Below the pieces are notes generated by a model, which saw only the letters and a list, made by a program, of their open reading frames with translations, was not told the origin of the DNA and searched no databases. Shown here one piece after another: positions 27,277 through 36,415 of a DNA stretch of 64,000 nucleotides. The number at the start of each line of letters is the position of its first letter. Positions within the stretch are counted from its first letter, which is position 1. This DNA is from Acidimicrobiaceae bacterium (lineage in GTDB: Bacteria; Actinomycetota; Acidimicrobiia; Acidimicrobiales; Aldehydirespiratoraceae): positions 9,501 to 73,500 of the forward strand of contig JAPPMP010000035.1 of NCBI GenBank assembly GCA_028819005.1. The letters run 5' to 3'. A program made the translations under genes and the position numbers.

Positions 27277-28065
27277 CTACGTACCGATCACAACCTGAAC
27301 GAAGCGGGCAATCGATCCACCGCCGAGACTGCTCTTCACCGGGGTCTTGTCACCATGCAATCCCTGCTCGAGCAGGACGCGCTCGGCGTACCAGCCGCGC
27401 ATTCTGCCATCCACAATCTTGTCCCACGCCTGTTCGGGTTTCCCCTCGGCCTTGGTGATTTCGAGCAACGACGCACGCTCTTTGTCGGACTCGGCGTCCG
27501 GCACCTCGTCGCTGGACAGATACGAGGGTTTCGCGAAGGCAATATGCAACGCGACCTGGTGCAGGTCGTCACGGCTCACGCCCGAACCCTCAACGACAAC
27601 AGCATTCACTCCACGGCCATCCTGACTATGCAGATACGTGTCGATGGTATTTCCTTGTGCGCCTTCGATCCGTTCAACGGTTCCGAGTTCGACATTCTCC
27701 TTGATCGTGACGCGGAGGTCTTCAATGGCCGCGGAATGCTCCTTCGCAGCGCCCAGCCCCTTGTTCAACACATCATCGGCTATCGCAGAAGCCAGCGAGG
27801 TGACCGCGTCGCTCTTGGCCGAGAAGTCGGTCTCAGTCTTTATCTGAACTATCGCAGCCACATTGTCGGCCGCGGCCAGAGCGATCGTGCCCTCGTCGTT
27901 GTCACGGTCGCTGCGAGCCGCCGCTTTGGCCAGACCCTTCTCGCGAAGGATCTGGGTCGCGGCTTCCATGTCGCCGTCGCACTCCACGAGAGCTTTCTTG
28001 GCATCCATCATGCCCGCACCGGTGGCATCGCGCAGTGCCTTTACATCCTTGGCCGAAATCGACAT
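27277..28065 (-). CDS. tsf: Elongation factor Ts
   Basis: Guanine-nucleotide exchange factor for EF-Tu. The 262-residue protein has the UBA-like N-terminus [20 protein letters not shown] (5-24), followed by the TDF signature of the core domain ([17 protein letters not shown]) and the dimerisation subdomain [20 protein letters not shown] near the C-terminus. Directly follows rpsB. Confidence 0.97.
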   Translation of the reverse strand: MSISAKDVKALRDATGAGMMDAKKALVECDGDMEAATQILREKGLAKAAARSDRDNDEGTIALAAADNVAAIVQIKTETDFSAKSDAVTSLASAIADDVLNKGLGAAKEHSAAIEDLRVTIKENVELGTVERIEGAQGNTIDTYLHSQDGRGVNAVVVEGSGVSRDDLHQVALHIAFAKPSYLSSDEVPDAESDKERASLLEITKAEGKPEQAWDKIVDGRMRGWYAERVLLEQGLHGDKTPVKSSLGGGSIARFVQVVIGT

Positions 28066-28086
28066 CTTGTGTTGTCTCCGAGGGAT

Positions 28087-29115
28087 CTATTGTGGGGTTT
28101 CAACCGGGTCGGTTGGCGTGTCTGAATCTTCGCCCGGTTCGGTTGCATCGCTTGCTTCGACAGCTTCGCCGGTTGCTGTGGCAGCTCCGTCGAGTTCTTG
28201 GACCGGGTTCGCATCGTCATCGGCCTCATCTCGAGTCGGCCCGTCTTCAGCCGACTCGTCGACTTGGTCTAGTTGCGCTTGTTGGTCTAGTTGCGCTTGA
28301 TCAATGCGGGCTTCCCTGATTGCAGCCTGGGCGGCAGCTTCGCTACGAGCCTTCTCTTGTTGCGCAGCGATCTCGGCCTCCTGTTGCGCGTTGCGATTGG
28401 GACCTGCGCCATCGACCTCGACACGCTTGAATCGAATGAAACGACCCTCCTGCACGGCGTCGGAGATCACACGGCACATCAACTGACCGGCACGAATCGC
28501 GTCGTCGTTGCCGGGGATGGCGTAGTCGATGAGGTCCGGATCGCAGTTCGTGTCGACCACAGCAACGATCGGCACACCGACTTTGCGAGCCTCGGTGACC
28601 GCGATGTGCTCCTTCTTGGTGTCGAGGACGAAGATCGCCTCGGGCAGACGCTCCATGTCGCGGATTCCCCCGAGGTTGCGCTCGAGTTTCGTCAGTTCAC
28701 GGGCGATGAGCAGCGCTTCCTTCTTGGGCATTGCTTCAAACTCGCCCGAGTCGCGCATTCGCTGGTATTCCTTCATCTTGCTGACACGCTTCGAGATGGT
28801 CTGGAAGTTGGTGAGCATGCCGCCCAACCAGCGTTCGTTGATATAGGGCATGTTGCATCGCTCCGCGTAGGACTGGATCGAATCCTGCGCCTGCTTCTTG
28901 GTCCCGATGAACAGCACCGTTCCACCGTCCGCTACGAGATCGCGAACGAAGATGTACGACTGCTCAAGATGACTGAGAGTTTGATGCAGATCCACGATGT
29001 GGATCCCTGAGCGCTCACCGTGGATGAAGCGCTTCATCTTCGGATTCCAGCGGCGAGTCTGATGCCCGAAATGAAGGCCGGCCTCCAACAGTTGCTTCAT
29101 GGAAATTACAGCCAT
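28087..29115 (-). CDS. rpsB: 30S ribosomal protein S2 with acidic C-terminal tail
   Basis: Small-subunit protein needed for S1 binding. Residues 1-240 are typical: [20 protein letters not shown] near 6-25, [19 protein letters not shown] and [20 protein letters not shown]. After that come about 95 residues of low complexity, first charged and Gln/Ala rich (with the repeat AQLDQ), then very acidic ([16 protein letters not shown]). Actinobacterial S2 often has such a tail, here rather long. First gene of the rpsB-tsf-pyrH-frr group; the 136 bp upstream probably carry its promoter, but I could not pick a convincing one. Confidence 0.97.
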   Translation of the reverse strand: MAVISMKQLLEAGLHFGHQTRRWNPKMKRFIHGERSGIHIVDLHQTLSHLEQSYIFVRDLVADGGTVLFIGTKKQAQDSIQSYAERCNMPYINERWLGGMLTNFQTISKRVSKMKEYQRMRDSGEFEAMPKKEALLIARELTKLERNLGGIRDMERLPEAIFVLDTKKEHIAVTEARKVGVPIVAVVDTNCDPDLIDYAIPGNDDAIRAGQLMCRVISDAVQEGRFIRFKRVEVDGAGPNRNAQQEAEIAAQQEKARSEAAAQAAIREARIDQAQLDQQAQLDQVDESAEDGPTRDEADDDANPVQELDGAATATGEAVEASDATEPGEDSDTPTDPVETPQ

Positions 29116-29251
29116 GTTCGTTCCTTCTTCCCGGTTGGAAACCTATGTCGGACACCGAAGCGACCGGGAGTGACACGGGTAGACACTTGTTCGTCGACAC
29201 CGATCTGATGTCGTCCGAGGCTCGTCGAACCGGGAGGTAGTGTAGCGGCGC

Positions 29252-29791
29252 TCAGCGAAAGCCCACGCTTCTGCGAACCTGAACAGGATGCGGCACCAAT
29301 CGCACCACGACGCGCCGCGACCCGAAGAGCGGTTCAGGATCGACATATTCACCGTGGAGGCGCACGCTGAAGTGAAAAGGCCCTTCGGCCAAGGCGACCA
29401 AGTCACCGCCTGCGACTTCCTCTCCCTCTCGGACGAGGATGTGGCCGACGAACCCGTAGGACGACACCAACCCGCTGCCGTGGTCAACCGTCACGAACAG
29501 CGAACGCGCAACCGGTCCGGCGAACACAACGGTTCCGCGCGCTGCGGCAAAGATGCGGTCGAATTCACCCGTGTCGTACTCGATGCCGCGATTTCCTGGG
29601 CCGTACTTTCCGTCGGGCAGGCGAAAAGGATCGAGGACCGGGGCCGAGGACGGGCGCCGGAAGAGCGCCTCCGCGGCTCCCGCCGGTTGCGGCACACCGG
29701 AGCCCAGCAGCATGAGGGCCGTTAGTACGACCACGATGATTCGCCGGGCAACGCGCGCCGGCGGCTTAGACACAATCGGCACAATCGACAC
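29252..29791 (-). CDS. Secreted LytM/M23-fold protein without metal site
   Basis: A 179-residue exported protein: signal sequence (residues 15-40, ending PAGAAEA) and a single M23 (LytM) beta domain. The fold marks are there (AAARGTVVFAGPVARSLFVT, VDHGSGLVSSYGFVGHILVR, VREGEEVAGGDLVALAE), but the metal ligands are not: the usual HxGxD motif reads N67-R-G-I-E71 and the usual HLHFE reads P138-F-H-F-S, leaving one histidine of the set. This makes peptidoglycan hydrolysis unlikely; an EnvC-like activator role is possible. A LytM-type gene beside rpsB and xerC is known in other actinobacteria. Confidence 0.8.
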   Translation of the reverse strand: MSIVPIVSKPPARVARRIIVVVLTALMLLGSGVPQPAGAAEALFRRPSSAPVLDPFRLPDGKYGPGNRGIEYDTGEFDRIFAAARGTVVFAGPVARSLFVTVDHGSGLVSSYGFVGHILVREGEEVAGGDLVALAEGPFHFSVRLHGEYVDPEPLFGSRRVVVRLVPHPVQVRRSVGFR

Positions 29792-29852
29792 GACGGCCCT
29801 TCCCCGAGAGCTTGAGATTCTTCGGGGGAAGTTGCGTCTTCGACTCTAGCGA

Positions 29853-30752
29853 CTAGGCCCGCGGGTGCGTCGATCGGTGAACTTCGCGCATTCGCTCTCT
29901 GCTCACTCGCGTGTAGATCTGGGTGGTGGCGAGGTCTGCGTGACCCAACAGTTCCTGCACGCTGCGCAGATCAGCTCCCCCGTCGAGGAGGTGTGTGGCA
30001 TAGGTGTGCCGCAGGGCGTGGGGGTGCGTGGGCGACAGCGATCTCCGGTCGAGCAAACGCCTGACGTCTCGAGGTGAGAGCGCTTTGCCACGGCGGTTCA
30101 GGAACACTCGATCATCAGGAGACGCCTCGGTGACCATCTCTGGGCGTCCTCGCTGAATCCAGGCGCTCAATGCAGCAGCCGCGGGCTCGGAAATCGGCAC
30201 TCGTCTCTGCTTTGAGCCTTTTCCCCAAACGACGATTGAGTCACTGGGGCCGGCCAGATCTTCATGACGAAGTCCGCACAGCTCACTGACGCGCAAACCG
30301 CTGCCGTACAGCAATTCGACGATGGCCCGGTCACGCAATTCGATCTCCGGTTCCACTGCGGCGACTGCGGCAGCTGCCGCGGATCCCTCGAGCAAGCCGT
30401 CCAATTCCCGGGCATTGAGAACCGCGGGCAGAGTGGCTTCCCCGCGGGGCGCCGACAAAGACGCGCTCGGATCTGTGTCGAGGCGTTCTGAGCGACACGC
30501 CCAGCCGAAATACCTGCGAATAACCGATGCCTTGCGGGCAGTTGTTCTTCGCGCATAACCTGCGCTGTGCAGCGACGAAAGATAGCTGCGGAGATCCCGG
30601 CGGGTGACGGCCTCCGGTGTGGAGACGCCGATGGCCTCGAACCACTCGGCAACTGCCCGCATGTCACGTTCATAGACAGCTCTCGTCGAAGGCGCTACAC
30701 GATTGAGCGAGTCGAGCCAAACCTCAAGGCTCCAAGCGTTCACACTGTCCAC
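29853..30752 (-). CDS. xerC: Tyrosine recombinase XerC
   Basis: Resolves chromosome dimers at dif. The 299-residue protein has the N-terminal SAM-like domain (VAPSTRAVYERDMRAVAEWF) and the catalytic domain with R154 (GSGLRVSEL), K181 (GKGSKQRRVP), H245-x-x-R248 (HALRHTYATHLL), H271 (LLGHADLATTQ) and the nucleophile Y280 (IYTRVS). The length and the xerC-dprA-comM-yraN neighbourhood mark it as the chromosomal Xer protein rather than a phage integrase. Confidence 0.95.
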   Translation of the reverse strand: MDSVNAWSLEVWLDSLNRVAPSTRAVYERDMRAVAEWFEAIGVSTPEAVTRRDLRSYLSSLHSAGYARRTTARKASVIRRYFGWACRSERLDTDPSASLSAPRGEATLPAVLNARELDGLLEGSAAAAAVAAVEPEIELRDRAIVELLYGSGLRVSELCGLRHEDLAGPSDSIVVWGKGSKQRRVPISEPAAAALSAWIQRGRPEMVTEASPDDRVFLNRRGKALSPRDVRRLLDRRSLSPTHPHALRHTYATHLLDGGADLRSVQELLGHADLATTQIYTRVSRERMREVHRSTHPRA

Positions 30753-30837
30753 CCTACTGCCCCACCGCAGCCGAGAGCGCTACCCCGGCTCACCCCCGAC
30801 TCGAGGCCCCTCGCGTCGACCGCCCTAAGGTTGTCAG

Positions 30838-31233
30838 ATGGAATCCGCTCAACTGCGCCACTACAAGAACAAACTCGACTTTGAAATGGATTCGTGGGAT
30901 GTCCATGACGCTCTCAACAATGGTGAATCACTCGCAGTTGTCGACGGCCGGTCCGCCGAAGCGCACGCAGTTGAACACATCCCCGGTTCGCTCAACATCC
31001 CCCATAGAGAGATAAACGCCGATTCGACAGCGTCGCTCAGCCCTTCACTTACCTATGTCTGCTATTGCGACGGAATCGGATGCAACGCGTCAACAAAGAC
31101 CGCTATGAAACTTCTCATGCTCGGTTTCGAGGTTCGCGAGCTCATCGGCGGTCTCGACTGGTGGAAACGCGACGGCTACGCGACTGCCGGTTCCAGCCCT
31201 CAACCGGGCAAACAGATTGAATGCGGTTGCTGA
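30838..31233 (+). CDS. Rhodanese-like protein
   Basis: A 131-residue single rhodanese domain, probably a sulfur carrier or sulfurtransferase in the cytoplasm. It has AVVDGRSAEAHAVEHIPGSL near 33-52 (the usual DxR...H-I-P-G pattern) and the active loop CYCDGIGCNAST with the likely catalytic C77; C82 and the unusual GCNAS replace the normal G-x-R-S. It ends in ECGC, adding two more cysteines. The only plus-strand gene in a long minus-strand block; starts at ATG 30838. Confidence 0.85.
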   Translation: MESAQLRHYKNKLDFEMDSWDVHDALNNGESLAVVDGRSAEAHAVEHIPGSLNIPHREINADSTASLSPSLTYVCYCDGIGCNASTKTAMKLLMLGFEVRELIGGLDWWKRDGYATAGSSPQPGKQIECGC

Positions 31234-31277
31234 ACCCCTGAGGTGTCGCATGGTTGCGCGCGTCGCCATATGCCGCG

Positions 31278-32435
31278 TTAGTGCTGTCGGCGAACTCGGG
31301 AACCGTCATGCACCACCAGACCCAAAGCGACCAGTTCTTCCACCAGTCCATAGACCTCGATCACGTCCAGACCGCTCCGATCGACCACCTCGTCCACCGA
31401 TGTTGGTCCGTCGTCGATCGCATCGAGCACCACCGCAGTGCGCCCGACCACTGCGGCACTGTCCCCGATTCCCGCTGCACGGTGCGCTGGCGAAGCTCGA
31501 GTGCCGAGCGGTGATTCGGGTGCATTCACCTCAGGCTCGTTGCGGCGGGATGCGACCGCAATCACCGATAGACCCAAAGCAACCAGCACGTCAGTGACAT
31601 CACGGGCCGGCGCACAACCGTCGACCAGCAACTGGTTTGTGCCGCTCGCGGCCTTGTTGCGCACCGAGCCGGGCACCGCCATAACTTCAATGTCTCTGCG
31701 AAGCGCCTGTTCGACAGTCAAAAGCGACCCTCCGTAGTCGCGCGATTCGACAACCACGAGCAGGTCCGAAAACGCCGCGATAAGCCGATTGCGTGCAGGA
31801 AATCGCCAAGGTTCGGGCCGCGCGCCCAACGGTGCTTCGCTGACCAGCGCACCGGCAGAGGCCACCTCCTCCCAGAGGTCGCTGTGTCGCTTCGGGTAGA
31901 CCACATCAACCCCGCTGCCCACAACCGCCAACGGCGGAACTGCACCTGCTAGCAACGCGCCACGGTGCGCCTCGCCGTCGATGCCCAGGGCCAACCCCGA
32001 GACCACCACGACTCCCGCTTGGGCCAGACCGAAACCAAGTTCTCGCGCCACCTCTCGGCCAATGGCCGATGCGCGCCGGGTACCGACCACCGCCACGTGG
32101 AGCAGCGACGGATCCGGCAGCCTTCCACGACGAAATAGCAGAGGAGCTGGATCAATGTCGTTGGTGAGCTGGGGAGGATGGATCGGCTCGTGCAACGTGC
32201 TCACATGCGCGCCGAGTTCATCGAGTCGTGCCGACGCCGACGGCAGATCGAGCCGACTGATCTCTCGCTGCCACTCGGCGAGCGCCTCAGGCGGCGCAAC
32301 CTCGGCGCCGATCGAAGCGGACTCAATCGCTCGGAGTGCCTCGCGCGCCGACCTGGAGCGAAGCAGATTGTGCAGGCGCAACGGGGTAGCTCCAGACAAG
32401 CCGCCAAGAGCCGCTGCATACGCATCCTCACGCAT
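31278..32435 (-). CDS. dprA: DNA-processing protein A
   Basis: Loads RecA on incoming single-stranded DNA during natural transformation. From the ATG at 32435 the product has 385 residues: a helical N-terminal domain, the extended Rossmann fold with AVVGTRRASAIGREVARELG near 113-132, VSGLALGIDGEAHRGAL near 142-158, PARNRLIAAFSDLLVVVES and a C-terminal winged-helix-like domain. The frame extends to 32546, but 32435 makes an 8-bp overlap with comM. Together with comM it suggests competence functions, though no com pilus genes are in the window. Confidence 0.93.
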   Translation of the reverse strand: MREDAYAAALGGLSGATPLRLHNLLRSRSAREALRAIESASIGAEVAPPEALAEWQREISRLDLPSASARLDELGAHVSTLHEPIHPPQLTNDIDPAPLLFRRGRLPDPSLLHVAVVGTRRASAIGREVARELGFGLAQAGVVVVSGLALGIDGEAHRGALLAGAVPPLAVVGSGVDVVYPKRHSDLWEEVASAGALVSEAPLGARPEPWRFPARNRLIAAFSDLLVVVESRDYGGSLLTVEQALRRDIEVMAVPGSVRNKAASGTNQLLVDGCAPARDVTDVLVALGLSVIAVASRRNEPEVNAPESPLGTRASPAHRAAGIGDSAAVVGRTAVVLDAIDDGPTSVDEVVDRSGLDVIEVYGLVEELVALGLVVHDGSRVRRQH

Positions 32436-33936
32436 CGCAACCCCCGAGCGGAGGACGGACGCGAAAGCCGATGGCGCAGTAGATGTCGCGGGCTCTGATC
32501 GTGGGGCCCGCGTCGTCGAGGTCGCGAATGGTCCGCGCGACGGCACGGACTCTCATTGCTCCACGCGCACTCAAGCGGCCGTCCACCAGCGCCTGGTGCA
32601 ACACGTCTGTCGCTTCGGAATCCAAAGGAGCGGCGTCTTCGAGCTGCTCACGATTCAGCGCCGCATTGGTGCGCGCTCCACGGCTCGCTGCGAGCTCACG
32701 CACACGCGCCACTCGCTCTGCCACCACGCTGGAGGACTCCCCCGGTTCGCGTTCCAAAAGTGCGGTAGGAGACGGGCGGTCAACATGCACCATAACATCG
32801 AGCCGATCCAGCACGGGACCCGAGATCCGCCGCGAATAGCGCAAGCGGGATGAAGGCCCGCAACGACAACTAACCGAGCCGCCCTCGCCACAGGGGCACG
32901 GATTCATCGCCGCAACGAGCAGCACGTTCGCCGGATGTTCGCGCATGGCTCCGCTACGCGCCACCCGCACCACACCCTCCTCGAGAGGTTGACGCAGCCC
33001 GTCGAGAACACTCGGGGCGAACTCTCCCAGCTCATCGAGAAACAGGACGCCTTCGGTGGCGATGCTCATCTCGCCCGGCGACACTCGCCCCGACCCTCCA
33101 CCCACCAACGCAGCCATCGACGCCGAGTGATGGGGTGCGCGGAAGGGTGGGCGGCGAACCAGGCCGGACCCAGGGAGTCGAATCGCCGCGGCACTGTGGA
33201 CTCTGGTGACCATACGAGCCGCTTCAGGCGAGAGATCAGGCAACAACCCCGCAAGCCGACGCGCCAGCATCGTCTTTCCGCCTCCCGGCGGCCCGATCAA
33301 CAAAAGGTGATGGCCTCCCGCCGCGGCAATCTCAAGACCCCAGCGGGCGCTCGCTTGCCCCCGGACATCGGCCAGGTCCGGTTCGTCGACAATCTCGTCG
33401 TCGTACGGCGGCGGTTCCACGTGGGGCCAGGGCAACCCGTCTGAGACCACATCAACGATGTCGCGCAGACGGCGGACAGGACGAACCCGGTCTCCCGCTC
33501 CGAGCGCTGCGACCCCGGCGTCGGCCGCCGCAACGATCACCCTGCCGGTCTCAAGTACATCAACCATCGGCAGGATTCCGGGAACCGGGCGCAGCGAACC
33601 ATCGAGCCCCAACTCCCCCACCGCAGAAATGTCTGCGAGCGATTCCAGCGGGATCTGCTCAGAAGCAGCCAGGATTCCTAGCCCGATAGGCACATCCAGG
33701 CCCGCCCCGACCTTGCGCACACAGGTCGGGGCCAGGTTGACCGTGATTCGCTGCATCGGCCAGGACAGATCGCTGGACTCGATGGCCGCGCGCACACGGT
33801 CTCGAGCCTCGCGGCACGACGCATCGGGCAACCCCACGATCGTGAAAGCCGGGAGTCCGTTGGTGACATGAACCTCCACATCGACGACAGCGCCATCGAT
33901 CCCGTCGAGTGTGGAAGAGCGAACAGAAGCAAGCAT
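32428..33936 (-). CDS. comM: YifB/ComM-type Mg-chelatase-like AAA ATPase
   Basis: Helicase that promotes branch migration during transformation. From the ATG at 33936 (AAAGG seven bases upstream) it has 502 residues: Lon-like N-terminal domain (VHVTNGLPAFTIVGLPDASC), Walker A GPPGGGKTMLARRL, Walker B ATEGVLFLDELGEF, and a cysteine cluster NPCPCGEGGSVSCRCGPS that may bind zinc, then the C-terminal Mg-chelatase domain. Placed between yraN/cytochrome genes and dprA as in other actinobacteria. Confidence 0.94.
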   Translation of the reverse strand: MLASVRSSTLDGIDGAVVDVEVHVTNGLPAFTIVGLPDASCREARDRVRAAIESSDLSWPMQRITVNLAPTCVRKVGAGLDVPIGLGILAASEQIPLESLADISAVGELGLDGSLRPVPGILPMVDVLETGRVIVAAADAGVAALGAGDRVRPVRRLRDIVDVVSDGLPWPHVEPPPYDDEIVDEPDLADVRGQASARWGLEIAAAGGHHLLLIGPPGGGKTMLARRLAGLLPDLSPEAARMVTRVHSAAAIRLPGSGLVRRPPFRAPHHSASMAALVGGGSGRVSPGEMSIATEGVLFLDELGEFAPSVLDGLRQPLEEGVVRVARSGAMREHPANVLLVAAMNPCPCGEGGSVSCRCGPSSRLRYSRRISGPVLDRLDVMVHVDRPSPTALLEREPGESSSVVAERVARVRELAASRGARTNAALNREQLEDAAPLDSEATDVLHQALVDGRLSARGAMRVRAVARTIRDLDDAGPTIRARDIYCAIGFRVRPPLGGCDA

Positions 33937-34021
33937 GAGACAACCTTTGAAAGAGAAATGAAGGCTGTCTTTCGCACACAGCGAGCGTCTGAACGACACT
34001 AGGCAGAGCGTGTGACACCGC

Positions 34022-34366
34022 TCAGCTCAGCACCTCTCTTGTATACCGGGTAACCGACTCGATCTGCGCTTGAGTCAACCGCTTGGAGAAAGAGGGCATC
34101 GAACCCTTGCCGTCAAACACCACCGCAACCTGGTCTTCGATGTTCTGATAGGCCTCGAGAACCGCCCCGTCATTCAACTTCGGCCCCTGTCCACCACCGC
34201 CGCCTCGGCCGTGACACGAAGCGCAATGCTCGGCATAGACGGCCCGGCCCTGAACCAGGACAGGGTCCGGCTGCCCATCGGGCCCCAACGGCACTTCCGG
34301 GGGGTTCCCCGCGCAGGAGACGACGAGAATGCCGACAGCCAGCAATTTGAACAGGTTGCGACGCAC
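34022..34366 (-). CDS. Membrane-anchored class I cytochrome c lipoprotein
   Basis: An electron-carrying c-type cytochrome of 114 residues from the GTG at 34366. The lipoprotein signal ends with VVSCAG (lipid cysteine C18). The single haem motif is C48-A-S-C51-H52 and the likely axial methionine is M90 in GKGSMPSF, giving a small cbb3-type or caa3-type carrier. A longer frame to 34429 exists but lacks a signal peptide shape. Its redox partner is not in the window. The insertion between comM and yraN is unusual for this gene order. Confidence 0.88.
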   Translation of the reverse strand: MRRNLFKLLAVGILVVSCAGNPPEVPLGPDGQPDPVLVQGRAVYAEHCASCHGRGGGGGQGPKLNDGAVLEAYQNIEDQVAVVFDGKGSMPSFSKRLTQAQIESVTRYTREVLS

Positions 34367-34412
34367 CGCGGCTCCAACAGGTAATTCCAGTTCGACAGAC
34401 CATACTGACAAG

Positions 34413-34523
34413 ATGGGTATGGACCCCACTCGCCCACACCGTCGCCGACCGACCGACTACCTGTACGTGGGCGCCGGCCTTCTGGTCGCCGCACTGCTGG
34501 TTGTCTGGGCGATCTTCGGCTGA
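34413..34523 (+). CDS. Tiny single-pass membrane protein
   Basis: A 36-residue ORF: a short basic N-terminus (DPTRPHRRRPTDY) followed by one hydrophobic helix (YVGAGLLVAALLVVWAIFG). Its TGA overlaps the ATG of the next gene (TGATG), so the two are likely coupled. It is divergent from the cytochrome c gene. No family recognised; the basic-in, helix layout predicts a cytoplasmic N-terminus. Confidence 0.5.
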   Translation: MGMDPTRPHRRRPTDYLYVGAGLLVAALLVVWAIFG

Positions 34524-34732
34524 TGCACGACCCGGAGGCCTACGGCGAGGTCGACGTCAAGTTCTTGCAGCCGTACCAAGCGAACAAAAGCTACATCTGC
34601 CCGAACTGCAACCGCGAGATCCCAGCCGGCGCCGGCCATTACGTGGTCGTTCCCGTCGACACGCCCGATCTGCGCAGACACTGGCACCGCGGCTGCTGGA
34701 CAGGGCGCAAGACCCGCTCCCAACGCCGCTAG
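34523..34732 (+). CDS. Small zinc-ribbon-like actinobacterial protein
   Basis: A 69-residue soluble protein with a C-P-N-C pair (YICPNCNREI) and a later H-W-H-R-G-C (DLRRHWHRGCW), which could hold one zinc ion. It resembles short actinobacterial proteins often labelled ATP/GTP-binding, beginning MHDPEAYGEVDVKFLQPYQA; no P-loop is visible here, so I do not use that label. Coupled to the tiny membrane protein gene before it. Function unknown. Confidence 0.7.
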   Translation: MHDPEAYGEVDVKFLQPYQANKSYICPNCNREIPAGAGHYVVVPVDTPDLRRHWHRGCWTGRKTRSQRR

Positions 34733-34764
34733 CGAAGACGGGATCCTTTCACGCCTCTCATCGA

Positions 34765-35106
34765 TCAGAATGCCGAGGTGATGACTGTGACTCGCCCCGC
34801 GACGACTGAGGCGACGTCGAACCGCAAACGACCACCGGAGGGGTGCTGTTCCAGCCACGACAGGGCGGTGCGGCGCAAGAGCTGTTGCTTGTGCGGCCCG
34901 ACGGCTTCAACGGCGCTCCCGAACCGATCCGTCGAGCGGGTCTTGACTTCGCAGAAGACGATCTCGTCTCGGCGGCTCAGCACGAGATCGAGCTCCCCGC
35001 CCTTGATCTGCCAGTTGCGGTCCAATACTTCGTAGCCGGCGGATTCGTACTTTCTGGCGACGAGCTCTTCACCCCAGCGCCCCATAGCGACCCGTGATTT
35101 GTCCAT
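34765..35106 (-). CDS. UPF0102 (YraN) endonuclease-fold protein
   Basis: A 113-residue protein of the YraN family, a restriction-endonuclease-like fold of unsettled function. Visible marks are GRWGEELVARKYESAGYEVL (7-26), WQIKGGELDLVLSRRDEIVF with the E-L-D core, and VKTRSTDRFGSAVEAVGPHK (the E-V-K-T-R catalytic strand). Its place near comM and rplS is the normal actinobacterial one, except that lepB and rnhB, which often lie in between, are absent. Confidence 0.92.
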   Translation of the reverse strand: MDKSRVAMGRWGEELVARKYESAGYEVLDRNWQIKGGELDLVLSRRDEIVFCEVKTRSTDRFGSAVEAVGPHKQQLLRRTALSWLEQHPSGGRLRFDVASVVAGRVTVITSAF

Positions 35107-35173
35107 CCACTGACAATAGGGGCGCGCTGTGACAGCGCTTCAGGAGAGACTCACCGCTGGTCCGACCGCGGGT

Positions 35174-35521
35174 TCAGTTGTCGCGCTTCTCCTTGACCCG
35201 CGCGGCTTTGCCGATCCGGTCGCGGAGGTAGTACAGCTTGGCGCGGCGAACATCGCCGCGAGTGACTCGCTCAATCCGCTCCACGATCGGCGTGTACAGC
35301 GGGAACGTCCGTTCAACACCGACGCCGAAGCTCAGCTTGCGCACCGTGTAGGTCTCGCGGATGCCGCTTCCCTGACGACGGATCACAACACCCTCGAAAA
35401 CCTGGGTGCGGGCGCGGTTGCCCTCCATGACGCGAACATGAACCTTGAGCGTGTCACCCGGACCGAAATCCGGGACGTCTTCTGACTCAATGAGGTTGTC
35501 GACGACATCTGTGGGCTGCAT
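35174..35521 (-). CDS. rplS: 50S ribosomal protein L19
   Basis: Large-subunit protein at the 30S-50S interface. The ATG at 35521 (GGAG six bases upstream) gives 115 residues; family marks are [37 protein letters not shown] and the [18 protein letters not shown] block. The frame is open back to 35668 but the extra 49 residues are not conserved. Follows trmD with a 156-bp gap, so it may have its own promoter. Confidence 0.97.
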   Translation of the reverse strand: MQPTDVVDNLIESEDVPDFGPGDTLKVHVRVMEGNRARTQVFEGVVIRRQGSGIRETYTVRKLSFGVGVERTFPLYTPIVERIERVTRGDVRRAKLYYLRDRIGKAARVKEKRDN

Positions 35522-35677
35522 CGCAAGCTCCGTGCGGTGAGAACAAGAGAACTGACCGCTCGAACACCGAACGGACCGAGAAGCAAGCCTAGAGGGGACT
35601 TGTCCAAGCAACACCCTCACAGCCGCGCGATGATCGAAATATTCGCCGCATACCAGTCGCTGCGACAAGTTGGCTCT

Positions 35678-36415
35678 CTAGGGATCCAGGAGCCCGAATT
35701 CTGCCAACAGTTGCGAGTCGGCTTCGCTCAGACCCCCGCGTCGTGCGATCAGATCGGGGCGGCGGTCCATGGTGCGTCGCAGCGACTGGGCCTTTCGCCA
35801 ACGTTGAACCCGACCATGGTCGCCCGAGCGCAGCACTTCCGGAACCGGCCAGTCCCTGAACTCTGCGGGCCGCGTGTAGTGGGGATACTCGAGCAGCCCA
35901 TCGGCGAACGACTCTTCGGTGGTGCTCTCAGCGTTGCCCAGGACTCCCGGCACGAGTCGGCCCACCGCCTCGACGATCAGCAGCGCCGGGGCCTCACCAC
36001 CGGCAAGCACGACATCGCCGACCGACACTTCCCCGTCGACGAGATGCTGCCGAACCCGCTCATCAACGCCCTCATAACGGCCGCACAGGAGGGAGAACCC
36101 CCCGGAGTCGGCCAATTCCCGGGCCATCGACTGCTCGAAGCGCCGCCCCGCGGGAGACAGGTACAACAGGGGCCGTGCCGGCTCGGCCGCCTCGACTGCA
36201 GCGAACAGCGGAGCGGGTGACATGACCATCCCCGCTCCTCCTCCGAACGGGGCGCCATCAACGGACTGATGCACCCCGGTGGCGTGCGCGCGCAGGTCAT
36301 GGATGCGCACATCAAGATGACCGTCGCGGCGCCCCCTGCCGATCACCGATTCATCGACGACCGAGTCGAGCAGCTTCGGGAAGATCGTGAAGACGTCGAT
36401 CCGAAACCCGCTCAC
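35678..36415 (-). CDS. trmD: tRNA (guanine-37-N1)-methyltransferase
   Basis: SAM-dependent methylation of G37 in tRNAs; prevents frameshifting. The 245-residue protein has the knotted SPOUT domain: LCGRYEGVDERVRQHLVDGE and VGDVVLAGGEAPALLIVEAV, plus the N-terminal IDVFTIFPKLLD and APFGGGAGMVMSPAPLF. The ATG overlaps the rimM stop by four bases. Confidence 0.97.
   Translation of the reverse strand: MSGFRIDVFTIFPKLLDSVVDESVIGRGRRDGHLDVRIHDLRAHATGVHQSVDGAPFGGGAGMVMSPAPLFAAVEAAEPARPLLYLSPAGRRFEQSMARELADSGGFSLLCGRYEGVDERVRQHLVDGEVSVGDVVLAGGEAPALLIVEAVGRLVPGVLGNAESTTEESFADGLLEYPHYTRPAEFRDWPVPEVLRSGDHGRVQRWRKAQSLRRTMDRRPDLIARRGGLSEADSQLLAEFGLLDP

Noticed and set aside
29116-29251. rpsB promoter or ribosomal leader structure
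   Set aside because: A promoter is expected in this gap, but no pair of hexamers or stem was convincing by eye.
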